Source: Haladaptatus pallidirubidus
GTDB taxonomy: Archaea; Halobacteriota; Halobacteria; Halobacteriales; Haladaptataceae
Assembly: GCF_020700235.1 (NCBI RefSeq)
Contig: NZ_CP085301.1
Span: 682,001 to 746,000, forward strand
Length of the DNA: 64,000 nucleotides
Direction: 5' to 3'
The position numbers and the translations under genes are program-made. The notes beneath the pieces were generated by a model. It searched no databases and had not been told where the DNA came from. It saw only the letters and a list, made by a program, of their open reading frames with translations. This document shows, one piece after another, positions 32,526 through 41,504 of the stretch. How positions within the stretch are numbered: the stretch's first letter is position 1; every line of letters starts with the position of its first letter.

Positions 32526-34489
32526 AGCTCCGCCTCCAGCGCTCGTTCGACCTTTTTCAGGGTTCGCTCCCACGTGGCCCGTTTTGAGAAAACGTGATTC
32601 TCGTCGGGGTAGTGGTCGGCGTCGAACTCCTTGCCGAGGTCGGTGAGGGTTTCGACCACGAGGTCTAACTGCTCGAAGTTGACGTAGCGGTCACCGGTTC
32701 CGTGGAAGTTGTACAGCGGAGCTTCGTAGGCGTCCATGTGCGTCGCGGGCGACGCCTCGGCCCAGTGTTCCGGAACGTCCCACGGCTCGCCGCCCATCCT
32801 GAGTACTTCCGCGGAGGCGGCGGGCGGATACTTCGTTTCCTCGGCCCAATCGCGGTACAGTTCGAGGTCGGCGAGTCCGGCGAGATTGACGCCGAGCGTG
32901 AACGCGTCGGGGTGCGTACCGAGCACTTGGAGCGTGGCGTAGCCGCCGTAGGAGAGGCCCCAAACGGCGACGGAATCGGCATCGACGTAGTTGAGTCCTT
33001 TCAGGTACTCGCCCGCTCGCGCCACGTCCTCGATTTCGTCCGCACCGCGAACGCCTGCGATGGCCTGTCGAAACTCCCGTCCGTAGCCGATTCCGCCGCG
33101 ATAGTTGACGAACAGGCCGACGTATCCCTTCTCTGCGAGATACTGGTGGAACGTGTAGAAGAGGCTGTACGACCGCGTGGGATGCCAGCCGTCGCGCATC
33201 TGTCGCATCGGCCCACCGTGGACGCAGACAACCGCGGGGAGGTTCGTCGCGTCGTCCGAAACTGCATCCGATTTCCGCGGGTCGATGAGATAACCGTCGA
33301 TGCACCGACCCGCGCTTTCGAACTCGATGCTTTCGGGCTCGATTGGTGGGACCGGCCACGCCTCAACCTCGGATCGAGTGATTCGGTGGGTTTCGTCGCT
33401 CGTATCGACGCGGACTTCCGGCGAGCGTCGGGCATCCGCGTGCAGATACGCCAGACCGTCGCCGGATGGCGACGGTCTGGGATGGACGTTCGTTCCGGGC
33501 GTTTCGACGAGGAGTTCCGTTCGTCCCGAGAGCGTTACCGAAAAGATGTGGCGTTCGCCGGGGTTGTTTCGGTTCGAGGCGAAAACGAGGGTTTCGTCGT
33601 CCGTCCACCGCGGCGTTCCGTCGGCGACGCCTTTGTCCTCGAAAGTTCCTTCGGTGAGTTGCGTTCGTTCGCCAGTTTCGACATCGACGACGTGGATGTG
33701 ATCCCACCCGTCGAGAGGAAGGACGAGGGCGATTTTCGTCCCGTCGGGGGAGACCTCAGGTGCACCCTGCGAGACGACGCCGCGTTCGCGGTCGATTTCC
33801 CGCGCGAGGACGATTTCTTCGCCGTCTTCCGGGTCAACTGCGACGATTCGCCGGACGCGGCCACCTTCGCCTTGCCGGTCGAGAACGACCCGACCGTCGG
33901 CCAACCACGCCGGAGTGTGACTCGCCATTTCGCCGCGAGTGCGCCACACTAATTCGTCGGCTTCGACATCGACGACGCCGACCTGCGTCGCCTCGTCGCC
34001 AGCGAATCGATAGGCGAGATACGTATCGTCGGGAGACCACGCGAACATCCGAGATTCGGCGAGGAACGGGCCGCGCTTCGGGACGTCGTAGGTTCGTTCG
34101 CTCCCCGTCGCAACGTCGCGGACGACGGGTCGGCCGTCGCGGTAGAATGCGAACCGTGACCCGTCGGAAGACCACGTGTAGGCTTCCCGGTCGTCCGGGC
34201 CGGAGATGAGTCTGCTTGTCGTCTGCCCGTTCGGGTCGGCCAGAAAGAGGTCACCGTCGTCGGTGGCGACGAGCAGTTCCGCGGCGGTCGGCGACCACGA
34301 AATGTCGGTGACGAAACTGTTTTCGGGCGAGAACCGCCACGTTCGCTCCCCGGTTCGGTCGGAGACGAACAGTGCCTTTCCGTCGTCTTCGTACAGCGTG
34401 ACGGCGAGAAACTCACCGTCGGGAGACCACGAAGGAGTAGCAGGATACTCCACATTTAACACGTCAGAGAGTGTGAGGCTCGATGACAT
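32522..34489 (-). CDS. S9 family peptidase (acylaminoacyl-peptidase/prolyl oligopeptidase type)
   Basis: 655-residue serine peptidase with an N-terminal beta-propeller (repeated PSWSPDGEFLAVT-like blades) and a C-terminal alpha/beta hydrolase domain. The nucleophile lies in WGLSYGGYATL; the catalytic Asp region is FHGTGDRYV and the His lies in YPDENHVFS. No signal peptide, so it should be cytoplasmic. Such enzymes finish the breakdown of short peptides. Start MSSSLTLSDVLNVEY chosen over one two codons earlier. It overlaps the D-aminopeptidase gene downstream by four bases. Confidence 0.93.
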   Translation of the reverse strand: MSSSLTLSDVLNVEYPATPSWSPDGEFLAVTLYEDDGKALFVSDRTGERTWRFSPENSFVTDISWSPTAAELLVATDDGDLFLADPNGQTTSRLISGPDDREAYTWSSDGSRFAFYRDGRPVVRDVATGSERTYDVPKRGPFLAESRMFAWSPDDTYLAYRFAGDEATQVGVVDVEADELVWRTRGEMASHTPAWLADGRVVLDRQGEGGRVRRIVAVDPEDGEEIVLAREIDRERGVVSQGAPEVSPDGTKIALVLPLDGWDHIHVVDVETGERTQLTEGTFEDKGVADGTPRWTDDETLVFASNRNNPGERHIFSVTLSGRTELLVETPGTNVHPRPSPSGDGLAYLHADARRSPEVRVDTSDETHRITRSEVEAWPVPPIEPESIEFESAGRCIDGYLIDPRKSDAVSDDATNLPAVVCVHGGPMRQMRDGWHPTRSYSLFYTFHQYLAEKGYVGLFVNYRGGIGYGREFRQAIAGVRGADEIEDVARAGEYLKGLNYVDADSVAVWGLSYGGYATLQVLGTHPDAFTLGVNLAGLADLELYRDWAEETKYPPAASAEVLRMGGEPWDVPEHWAEASPATHMDAYEAPLYNFHGTGDRYVNFEQLDLVVETLTDLGKEFDADHYPDENHVFSKRATWERTLKKVERALEAEL

Positions 34490-34561
34490 ACCCACCTAAT
34501 TTACACACAGCCTCAAAGCGATTCCCAATCCGGCGAGGGTAGTTGAATACATTTTGATGCG

Positions 34562-35287
34562 TCAGTAGTTCCGTCCGCCGAGTTTCGTTAGAAACGCATC
34601 GAGCACTTTCTGCTCGCCTTTTCGGAGGTGTTCGAGGAACGTCGGCCCGCTGATGCCGAAGTCGTCGGCGATGTCGTTCGCAGACACCTCGCGGGGCCAG
34701 TTGTAGTAGCCGACGTCGTGTGCTTCGAACAGGCATTCGGTCTGGCGGGCCGAAAGCGAATCGTAAATCTTGTCGCTGGTGTCGGCAAATTCGACGTTGT
34801 CGTGGGGGTTCACTTCGTGGATGGCTTCCAGCGTGATGTCGTACTCCTCTTCGAGGCGGGCGAACACGGATTCGAGGCGGTCGGAGCGCACGAGAACTGT
34901 CCAGTGTTCGTATCCGCCGGTAATGTGAACCGGTTCGATGGGCATGAACTCCGAGTTGACAATTTCGGGAACGATGCTCGATGCGCGCTCGTAGGTGACG
35001 ACGACGCGGGCGCGACTGCCGCCGTCCTTCAGGATGGCCGTGCTCTCGACGACTCCATGGGAGTCGATGGCTTCGACGAACGTTTCGACGTCGTGGTCGC
35101 CCTCGGAGACGAGAATAAAGTCCCCTTTGACCGTCTCGTCGGTCGGATAGAGCGATTTCTCCAGAATATGCGTCCCGTCGTACTCGTCGGTCACTTCCAG
35201 TGTCCAACAGCCGGGATGCCACAGTTTGAGTTCGACCTGTCGATAGGACGCCCCATCGTGTTGGTCTCTGACGTGGATGACACTCAT
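34562..35287 (-). CDS. HTH_10 (bacterio-opsin activator type) transcription regulator
   Basis: 241-residue haloarchaeal regulator. Residues about 1-170 form an alpha/beta sensor region (MSVIHVRDQHDGASYRQVEL). The C terminus carries the HTH_10 domain: LSARQTECLFEAHDVGYYNWPREVSANDIADDFGISGPTF pattern near residues 178-218, then LRKGEQKVLDAFL. Such proteins control small regulons in Halobacteria. It is transcribed like the peptidase operon downstream but has its own terminator-length gap of about 72 bases. Its targets are unknown; control of the adjacent peptide genes is possible. Confidence 0.9.
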   Translation of the reverse strand: MSVIHVRDQHDGASYRQVELKLWHPGCWTLEVTDEYDGTHILEKSLYPTDETVKGDFILVSEGDHDVETFVEAIDSHGVVESTAILKDGGSRARVVVTYERASSIVPEIVNSEFMPIEPVHITGGYEHWTVLVRSDRLESVFARLEEEYDITLEAIHEVNPHDNVEFADTSDKIYDSLSARQTECLFEAHDVGYYNWPREVSANDIADDFGISGPTFLEHLRKGEQKVLDAFLTKLGGRNY

Positions 35288-35334
35288 GGCATGTGATTAC
35301 GCCACACGGTGAAAAATTTGTGGGATTTTCCGGT

Positions 35335-35532
35335 TTATATTTTACGCTGGGCGGCCCACACCGCGGTCGCGCCGAGCAAAATCGCGGGAACCAGCGGCAC
35401 AACGATGTACGCGAACTTGAACGGAAGGTACGGCGGATTGATGTAGATGAGAAGGGGCGCGATGATGAACGCGAGCACCATCACGGCGACCAAAACCCAT
35501 CCGCTTCGTCCGAACTCCCTGCTTTCAGTCAT
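35335..35532 (-). CDS. Small two-TM membrane protein
   Basis: 65-residue protein MTESREFGRSGWVLVAVMVL with two hydrophobic segments (about residues 11-30 and 38-58) and a short basic end AAQRKI. Its start codon lies within the ATGATGA that also holds the stop of the oxidoreductase gene upstream, so the two are translationally coupled. The alternative ATG is three bases earlier. Function unknown. Confidence 0.78.
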   Translation of the reverse strand: MTESREFGRSGWVLVAVMVLAFIIAPLLIYINPPYLPFKFAYIVVPLVPAILLGATAVWAAQRKI

Positions 35533-36572
35533 CATAGTTCACTGTCGGGTTTGACGACGACTTTTCCGAATCCGTCGCGATTTTCGAGCATTTCGTGGGC
35601 GCGCGCCGTCTCACTCATAGGAAGCACGTCCCGTATGGCGGGTTCGAAGGTACCGTCCCAAACCAGTTCCAGCGCGTCGTCCGCTTCGCCGTGAGAGGCC
35701 ATCGTGGAACCGATGACGGACAACTGATTCCAGAAGATGCGGTTGATGTCCGTTTCCGGATTGCCGCCCGTGGTCGCCCCGCAGGTTAGAATCCGTCCGC
35801 CCTTGGCGAGGCTCTTGAGGGAGTCCTGCCACGTCGCCGCGCCGACGTGGTCAACGATCACATCGACGCCGCGCTTGTCCGTCAGGTCGCGGATTTGCTG
35901 GACGAAATCGTCGTCCTCGTAGTTGATGGCGTAGTCCGCGCCGAGTTCGCGCGCGTGGTCAAGTTTCTCCTCGCTGCTGCCGGTCGCGTACACAGTCGCC
36001 CCGGCGTAGTCCGCGATTTGGACGGCGGCGTGCCCGACGCCGCCGGACGCGCCGAGAACCAGCACTTTCTCGCCGGGGCGAACGTCCCCCCGGGTGAGGA
36101 GCATGCGCCACGCGGTCTGGAAGACGAGTGGCGCGGCGGCGGCCGTCTCCCACGAAACGCCCTCCGGAACCCGAAGCAGGTTGTCCTCGGGCATCACCGC
36201 GAGTTCACTGTGAATTCCGCGAACGTGTTCGCCGATGACGTGGTATTTCACGCACATCGAGTGCTGGCCGTGGCGGCAGAACTCGCATTTTCCACAACTG
36301 ACGCCCGCCGAGAGGGCGACCCTGTCGCCGGATTCGAAGCGAGTTACGTCCTCGCCGACTTCGAGAACTTCGCCCGCTCCGTCACTACCGGGGATGTGCG
36401 GCATATCGAGCGAGAGACCGGGAAGCCCCCGTCGCGTCCACACGTCCAAATGGTTCAACGCGCCCGCTTTCACGTCGATGAGAACTTCGTTTCGTGCCGG
36501 TTCCGGGTCGGGGAACGCCGCGTAGTCGATAACCTCCGTCCCACCGTGCCCTTCGAACTGGACGGCTTTCAT
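35532..36572 (-). CDS. Zinc-binding alcohol dehydrogenase/quinone oxidoreductase family protein
   Basis: 346-residue medium-chain dehydrogenase. Start MKAVQFEGHGGTEVIDY. The GroES-like domain has GALNHLDVWTRRG and the structural zinc Cys cluster CGKCEFCRHGQHSMC near residues 93-107. The Rossmann domain shows VLGASGGVGHAAVQIA (GxGxxG-type) near residue 172, so NADP(H) is probable. Substrate unknown. The downstream small membrane protein is co-translated. Confidence 0.92.
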   Translation of the reverse strand: MKAVQFEGHGGTEVIDYAAFPDPEPARNEVLIDVKAGALNHLDVWTRRGLPGLSLDMPHIPGSDGAGEVLEVGEDVTRFESGDRVALSAGVSCGKCEFCRHGQHSMCVKYHVIGEHVRGIHSELAVMPEDNLLRVPEGVSWETAAAAPLVFQTAWRMLLTRGDVRPGEKVLVLGASGGVGHAAVQIADYAGATVYATGSSEEKLDHARELGADYAINYEDDDFVQQIRDLTDKRGVDVIVDHVGAATWQDSLKSLAKGGRILTCGATTGGNPETDINRIFWNQLSVIGSTMASHGEADDALELVWDGTFEPAIRDVLPMSETARAHEMLENRDGFGKVVVKPDSEL

Positions 36573-36658
36573 GTGCGATAGGTCGGATGGGAGGCCTAAA
36601 ACTGTACCTTAACGGATTCGCCGACGATTTTTAGGAGTCGCGATGGGAACGAACAGCT

Positions 36659-37390
36659 ATGGTCGATTTTCAGTCACGCGATACACGCCGCGCACCGATG
36701 GACGAGGAGGACGAGGAAGCGGACGAAACCGCCGAAGAATCCAACGGCAGGGAGAGAGCGGACGAACAGGAAGAAAACAAAAAACGGCAAGAGGAAAGCC
36801 ATCAAAACTACCGCGATGAACGCGATCACGACGGCCAACAGCACGACCACGGTGACCAGCAACACGACCACGGGCACGACCACGACGACCACCACGCGCA
36901 CGACGTGGACGAACTCGGATTCGGCGTCGTCACCGTTTCCTCCTCGCGCTCGCTCGACGAGGACGCCGGGGGCGATGCCATCGCCGAACTGGTCGAAAAC
37001 GACGGACACGACATGGTGACGCGGGAACTCGTCGACGACGACTACGATTCGGTGCAGAAAACCGTGGACAACCTCGTCGGGCGAAAGGACGTGGACGTGG
37101 TCGTGACGACCGGTGGAACCGGCGTCACGCCCGACGACGTGACCATCGAGGCGGCGACCCCGCTCCTCGAAAAGGAACTACCGGGATTCGGCGAACTGTT
37201 TCGCAGTCTCTCTTACGACGAAATCGGGACGAAAATCGTCGGAACGCGGACGACGGCGGGCGTCGTAGATGGCGTCGTCGTCTGCTGTCTCCCCGGCAGT
37301 GAAAGCGCGGTTCGACTCGGAACGGAAGAAATCCTGCTTCCAGAAGTCAGCCATCTCGTCGGATTGTCGGGGCGGGAATCGGCGGAATGA
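36659..37390 (+). CDS. MogA/MoaB family molybdopterin protein with Asp/Glu/His-rich N-terminal extension
   Basis: 243-residue protein. The last 155 residues are the MogA/MoaB fold (GFGVVTVSSSRSLDEDAGGD, VVVTTGGTGVTPDDVTIEA, ELPGFGELFRSLSYDEIGT, VVCCLPGSESAVRLG), which adenylylates molybdopterin before metal insertion. The first 85 residues are low in complexity: acidic and Gln-rich, then HDHGDQQHDHGHDHDDHHAH, a metal-binding-like His cluster. Bacterial MoaB lacks this. It may store or bind a metal such as tungsten or molybdenum counter-ions or nickel; this is a guess. A later Met at residue 14 is a possible start and would keep the His cluster. Confidence 0.9.
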   Translation: MVDFQSRDTRRAPMDEEDEEADETAEESNGRERADEQEENKKRQEESHQNYRDERDHDGQQHDHGDQQHDHGHDHDDHHAHDVDELGFGVVTVSSSRSLDEDAGGDAIAELVENDGHDMVTRELVDDDYDSVQKTVDNLVGRKDVDVVVTTGGTGVTPDDVTIEAATPLLEKELPGFGELFRSLSYDEIGTKIVGTRTTAGVVDGVVVCCLPGSESAVRLGTEEILLPEVSHLVGLSGRESAE

Positions 37391-37413
37391 GATTTAAAAA
37401 TCGAAAGCGGAAC

Positions 37414-38232
37414 TCAGAGACGAAGCGGTTCGGCCATCTCCCACCGCGAGGCGAACTGGCTATTGACGTTCGCCGCAAATTCAGGATCTTTGAGGTCTAT
37501 CATGGCGAACGCCTCACCCGGCGATAGCGGATTGGCCACCTCGATACACACCTCGATTTCGTCAATGAGGTTGAACGTCCCGTCGAGTTTCGGCGTCGTC
37601 CGCACTGAAAACTGCGGATGATCGGAGAGCGTCGTGGCGTAGCGGTCGCCGACGCTCGACGGCAGTGTCCGGACGAGTTCCGGCGACATGAGCACCGATA
37701 CTTCGACGTCGCGGTCGAGCGCCCGCTCGATGTGTTCGGTGACGGTTTCGCCAACGTCGCCGATGTCGAACGTCGGCGATACCCGCCCGGCGACCATGAC
37801 GATTCGCTCCTCGGCAGCGTCCAATCGCTCTACGAGCAGTTCGAGCGATTCTTCCGGGCCGACCGCCGCAGTCCAAAACCCTTCTTCGATGGGCGGTTCG
37901 GCGGTGTTGAGTTCGGTGCTCAACTCGTTCACGATGCCTTCGTACTGCTCCGCCTTCGCGTCCAGTTCTTGCAGTTTGTCGTCCAGCAGTCGGTCGAGGG
38001 CGGTGCTCGGTTCGACCGCGACGTACTTTTTCGGCCGACTCGCGCTCTGACTGCGGACGAGATTGTGCGTCTCCAAACTGTTGAGAACGTCGTATATCCT
38101 CCCCATCGGTACTTCGCTCGCGCGCGACAGTTCTTTCGCCGTGGTCGGCCCGGTGTTCAACAGTGCCCGATACACCCGCGCTTCGTATTCCGAGAGACCT
38201 AAATCGCGGAGACTTGCCATGTCTGTTGACAT
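37414..38232 (-). CDS. TrmB family transcriptional regulator
   Basis: 272-residue regulator. The N-terminal winged helix is typical of TrmB (MASLRDLGLSEYEARVYRAL, TTAKELSRASEVPMGRIYDV, LETHNLVRSQ). A coiled linker (LDDKLQELDAKAEQYEG) leads to a C-terminal phospholipase-D-like effector domain. TrmB proteins sense sugars and control transport or glycolytic genes; the ligand here is unknown. It is convergent with the MogA/MoaB gene and diverges from nothing close; a separate unit. Confidence 0.92.
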   Translation of the reverse strand: MSTDMASLRDLGLSEYEARVYRALLNTGPTTAKELSRASEVPMGRIYDVLNSLETHNLVRSQSASRPKKYVAVEPSTALDRLLDDKLQELDAKAEQYEGIVNELSTELNTAEPPIEEGFWTAAVGPEESLELLVERLDAAEERIVMVAGRVSPTFDIGDVGETVTEHIERALDRDVEVSVLMSPELVRTLPSSVGDRYATTLSDHPQFSVRTTPKLDGTFNLIDEIEVCIEVANPLSPGEAFAMIDLKDPEFAANVNSQFASRWEMAEPLRL

Positions 38233-38310
38233 TACGCTAACTCTATAAAAACGCTCCGTGCGTTCGATGAGGTTTCAACCGCGCGCTTGCTCTTCCCCAT
38301 ACTATTCATA

Positions 38311-40005
38311 CTAAAAGAAATCAGCTGCGAGTTCGTTCAGTTCGGCGGGCGTCCTCGCCGGGTCGGACACCGTTCCCGCGGAGACGAGATAGGCGCGACC
38401 GTCTTTCAACTCAGCGTCCGCGCCATTCACACTACCCACACTGGTCGCGTTCGGTACGACGACTTTCTCGTGGTCAGCGATACGAAGGCCCGCGCGGTGG
38501 AGGTCTGACCCCGCCGGAGCGGCGACGACGACTTGAATCGGTCGTCTACACAAGCGGGATGCGGCGGTTCCGTAGCCCGCGACCTGCACGCCGATTCTGT
38601 CCGCCGCGCCAGCGAACGCACCGAGTGCTTCTCGCGCCGTCTTCTCGTAGCGCAGTTCGTCGGTGAGAATCGAGAGGTCAACCAGCGCGTCGGCAAGCGC
38701 CGCGTTACCATCGACGGGACGAAGCGGACGGGAAAGCAAACCCGGCCCGTCCATCGGCCCATCCACGAACGCGCCGTCGTCCTGCTGGAGCGTGTCGATG
38801 GCGTAGTCCGCGACTTCGCGCGCGGTGTCGAGGTAGCCGGAATCCGTCCCATCGTCGTCGCCAAGCACCTGTACGGCGGTCGTGAACGCACGAGCGACGT
38901 GTGCGTGGTCGGCAAGCAGACCGGATTCGACCGGAGCCGTGCCATCTTCTACCCCATCGCTCCGATAGTGAACGACCGCGCCGTCGTCCACGAGCGAGTC
39001 GAGGAAGTTCAGCGTTCGCTCCGCGTAGCGTCGAGCGTAGTCGTCGTCGGTGTAGGCCGTGAAGGTGAGCAAGGCGTCGGCGGCCAACGCGTTCCAGTCC
39101 GCGAAGGCAGTGGAGTCGATGGCGGGCGCACTCTCGCTCTCGCGGTTGCTCGCGTCGCCGCCGTAATCTCCATCGCCGGATTGTTGGCTTCCGCCGAAGG
39201 CGTCGCCGTTCCAGAGCGTCGTCGTCAAGTACTCGATGGTTTTTTCGGCGGGATCGCGGTAATGCTCCTCGCCCGTGTACAGGTAGGCGTTCGCGTAGGC
39301 GCGTACGAGCGCGGCGTTCGCGTCAAGTACCTTCTCGTGGTGGATGTCGTTCCAGTCGCGAGTTCCGGCGTAGCGGAAGAAACCGCCGTCGTAGTTGTCG
39401 AAGAGATTCGCCGTAACGGGCGACAGGGTGGCGAGTGCGCGCTCTCGATCGCGTTTCAGCGCGAACTCGATGGTTCGAGGGAGGGGGAACTTCGCGTCGT
39501 CGCCCCACCCGCCGTGAGTCGCGTCGAATCGGTCTTCGACCTGTCCGACCAGCAGGCGCTCGATTTCCTCGGTAATCTCACCGGCGGGCGGATTCTGGTC
39601 GCGAACGTTTCGCGGCACCTGCGCCGCTTCTTTCCCCTTGTGCTTCCAGAGGTCGCGCACCTGTCCGACGACTTGCCGCATGGTGTCGTGGTCGAGGAAC
39701 GTCGCCCCGGTCAGGTGCTCACCCTCGGGCGTGAGGAAAACGGTCGAAGGGAATCCACCCATGTTGTAGCGCTCCCTGACGCGAGGGTGGCGGTCGATGT
39801 CCACTCGAATCGGAATGAAGGAGTCGTTGACGTTCGCCGCCAGCGTCGGTATTGAGTACGTCGTCTCGTCCATCTCGTGACACCACGAACACCACCGCGC
39901 CGAGAGCGACAGCAGGGCAGGTTTGTTCTCGTCTTGAGCTTCCTCGAATGCGTCCGCCCCCCACTCTCGCCACTCGATTTTCGTTTGTTCCGCGGACTCG
40001 TCCAT
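38311..40005 (-). CDS. DUF255 thioredoxin-domain protein (YyaL/SPATA20-like)
   Basis: 564-residue protein. Start MDESAEQTKIEWREWG. The thioredoxin-like DUF255 domain has SARWCSWCHEMDETTYS (CxxC) near residues 35-50, followed by the VDIDRHPRVRERYNMGGFPSTVFL segment. The remainder resembles an alpha/alpha barrel of the six-hairpin type. Bacterial YyaL proteins are usually near 680 residues, so this is a shorter form. Function in the family is not settled. No operon partner. Confidence 0.88.
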   Translation of the reverse strand: MDESAEQTKIEWREWGADAFEEAQDENKPALLSLSARWCSWCHEMDETTYSIPTLAANVNDSFIPIRVDIDRHPRVRERYNMGGFPSTVFLTPEGEHLTGATFLDHDTMRQVVGQVRDLWKHKGKEAAQVPRNVRDQNPPAGEITEEIERLLVGQVEDRFDATHGGWGDDAKFPLPRTIEFALKRDRERALATLSPVTANLFDNYDGGFFRYAGTRDWNDIHHEKVLDANAALVRAYANAYLYTGEEHYRDPAEKTIEYLTTTLWNGDAFGGSQQSGDGDYGGDASNRESESAPAIDSTAFADWNALAADALLTFTAYTDDDYARRYAERTLNFLDSLVDDGAVVHYRSDGVEDGTAPVESGLLADHAHVARAFTTAVQVLGDDDGTDSGYLDTAREVADYAIDTLQQDDGAFVDGPMDGPGLLSRPLRPVDGNAALADALVDLSILTDELRYEKTAREALGAFAGAADRIGVQVAGYGTAASRLCRRPIQVVVAAPAGSDLHRAGLRIADHEKVVVPNATSVGSVNGADAELKDGRAYLVSAGTVSDPARTPAELNELAADFF

Positions 40006-40340
40006 GCGCGAAGATTTGGGACGGATGGGGAAGTGGTTTCGGAAATCGGATGCTCGGAACGGAAGACCGTTCGAGTTGCCAGATAAGGACCGAGTATCCA
40101 AACGTTCGTTTCGCTGGGAGACGGAAAGCCATTTCAACCGAAACGAGCAGTGAGCCACGGGAACCAAACGCCACGATTTTGACAATCAAATGCAGTCGTA
40201 ACCGATGGGACAATTACGACGGGAAAGTCAACGGCAGCATCTCGACGAACGATTCACAGAGCAACGGTCGCGGGACGGGAGTCGGATGCAACTCATCGAA
40301 ATCACAACGAAAACGAACTTCCGAGCGTCGCAAAACCAAG
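40006..40340. other. Intergenic stretch of 335 bases, no convincing gene
   Basis: Holds the promoter of the DUF255 gene on one side. A 49-codon plus-strand frame (MGQLRRESQRQHLDERFTEQ) begins at 40206 and overlaps the purC end by about ten bases. It has no TATA box or recognised relatives, so it is not called. No repeat or RNA seen. Confidence 0.4.
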
Positions 40341-41360
40341 TTACAAATTCTTGATAGCCATGACGGCGTCTTCGAGTTCCGGAGCGTCGAAAAACTCGCG
40401 ACCGACGTAGGCGTTTGCACCAGCGGCATACAAGTCGCGGGCGGAGGCCAGTACGTCGTCGGGAAGCGGTTGCGGGTCCGCCCCGCAGAGCGATTTCCAG
40501 TCGGCGACGTCACGTTCTTTCGCGCGTTCTTTGGCGTCGTACACCGAATCGACCCATTCGGCCTGTTCGCGCTTGTGATACTGGCGGATGAACTCCTTGC
40601 TCACCTGCTGGCTGTAGAAGGTGAACCGATTTTCGTCGAAGGTGCCGACGACGTCTCCGACTCGAATCTCGCCGTCGTAGTAGAGGCACTCGATTTTTCC
40701 GTCCTCGTGAACGAGGTCGGCTTCGGCGGCTTGCCGAGTGATGATGTCGTTCACCTCGTGAGCGAGGTTTTCGAGGGATTCGATGCTGGCTTTCCCGGCG
40801 ATTTTGTCGGCCTCTCGCCGCGAGAGATAGCGGTCTTCTTCCTCGTACTTCGTGGAGAACTCGACGACCGGCTCTTCGAGTTGCACCGCACCCTCCGGCC
40901 ACTCCGGAAAGTCAAGGCCGTGGTCGGCGGGGTCGCTCCGGCGACGGAGACTCGACCCGACCGGAACGCTGTTCCGGAAGACAATTTCGAGCGGGATGAG
41001 ATAATTTTCGTCGGCACCGCTGTGGAATAAATCGTAATCATAGTTCCGTCCCTCGCGAGGTAGGTTCGGAACCTGTGTGAGATCGATCACCATCTCGGTC
41101 GGGGGAGCAGTCGCATCCGCGAGGGGGACGACTTCGCCGTCAGAGACGACGCCCCGGTAATGGGTCGGAATCCCCTCGTTTTCGAGCAGTTCGAAGTTGA
41201 ACGCCCCCATGGTGCAGAGGCTCGCGCCTTTGTCCGCTATTTCGTCGGGCATCTTGCCCCAGTCGAACACCGAGTAGTCGTCGGTAAAGACGAACGAGCC
41301 GCGTCCGAGGGAGTCCGGCGTCGGTTCGCGCTCGACCCGAAACTCCTTCACACTCGTCAT
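40341..41360 (-). CDS. purC: Phosphoribosylaminoimidazole-succinocarboxamide synthase
   Basis: Purine-pathway enzyme that joins CAIR and aspartate using ATP to give SAICAR. 339 residues, longer than bacterial forms (about 240), as usual in haloarchaea. [33 protein letters not shown] is the start; [20 protein letters not shown] with [11 protein letters not shown] is a family motif, and [20 protein letters not shown] pattern carries the catalytic region. Other purine genes (purS, purQ, purU) lie 15 kb away in the window. No operon partner adjacent. Confidence 0.94.
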   Translation of the reverse strand: MTSVKEFRVEREPTPDSLGRGSFVFTDDYSVFDWGKMPDEIADKGASLCTMGAFNFELLENEGIPTHYRGVVSDGEVVPLADATAPPTEMVIDLTQVPNLPREGRNYDYDLFHSGADENYLIPLEIVFRNSVPVGSSLRRRSDPADHGLDFPEWPEGAVQLEEPVVEFSTKYEEEDRYLSRREADKIAGKASIESLENLAHEVNDIITRQAAEADLVHEDGKIECLYYDGEIRVGDVVGTFDENRFTFYSQQVSKEFIRQYHKREQAEWVDSVYDAKERAKERDVADWKSLCGADPQPLPDDVLASARDLYAAGANAYVGREFFDAPELEDAVMAIKNL

Positions 41361-41504
41361 GGTATGTGCTCTACCGTCCCCAGACTAAGAAGTTTCCATC
41401 CTTGTGCTGAAATGAGCCGACATGTGGCCGAACAATATACATAGTCGTGCGATGGATTCGGCCGTGACCCACTGCTTTTTCACGGTCGAACTGGATGAAG
41501 GCGT

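Noticed and set aside
38533..39855. Plus-strand open frame across the DUF255 gene
   Set aside because: Antisense shadow of a gene with clear WCxxC and barrel sequence.
40206..40355. 49-codon plus-strand frame in the 40 kb spacer
   Set aside because: No promoter-like element or recognised relative. It overlaps the purC end in a way common for chance frames; mentioned in the spacer entry only.
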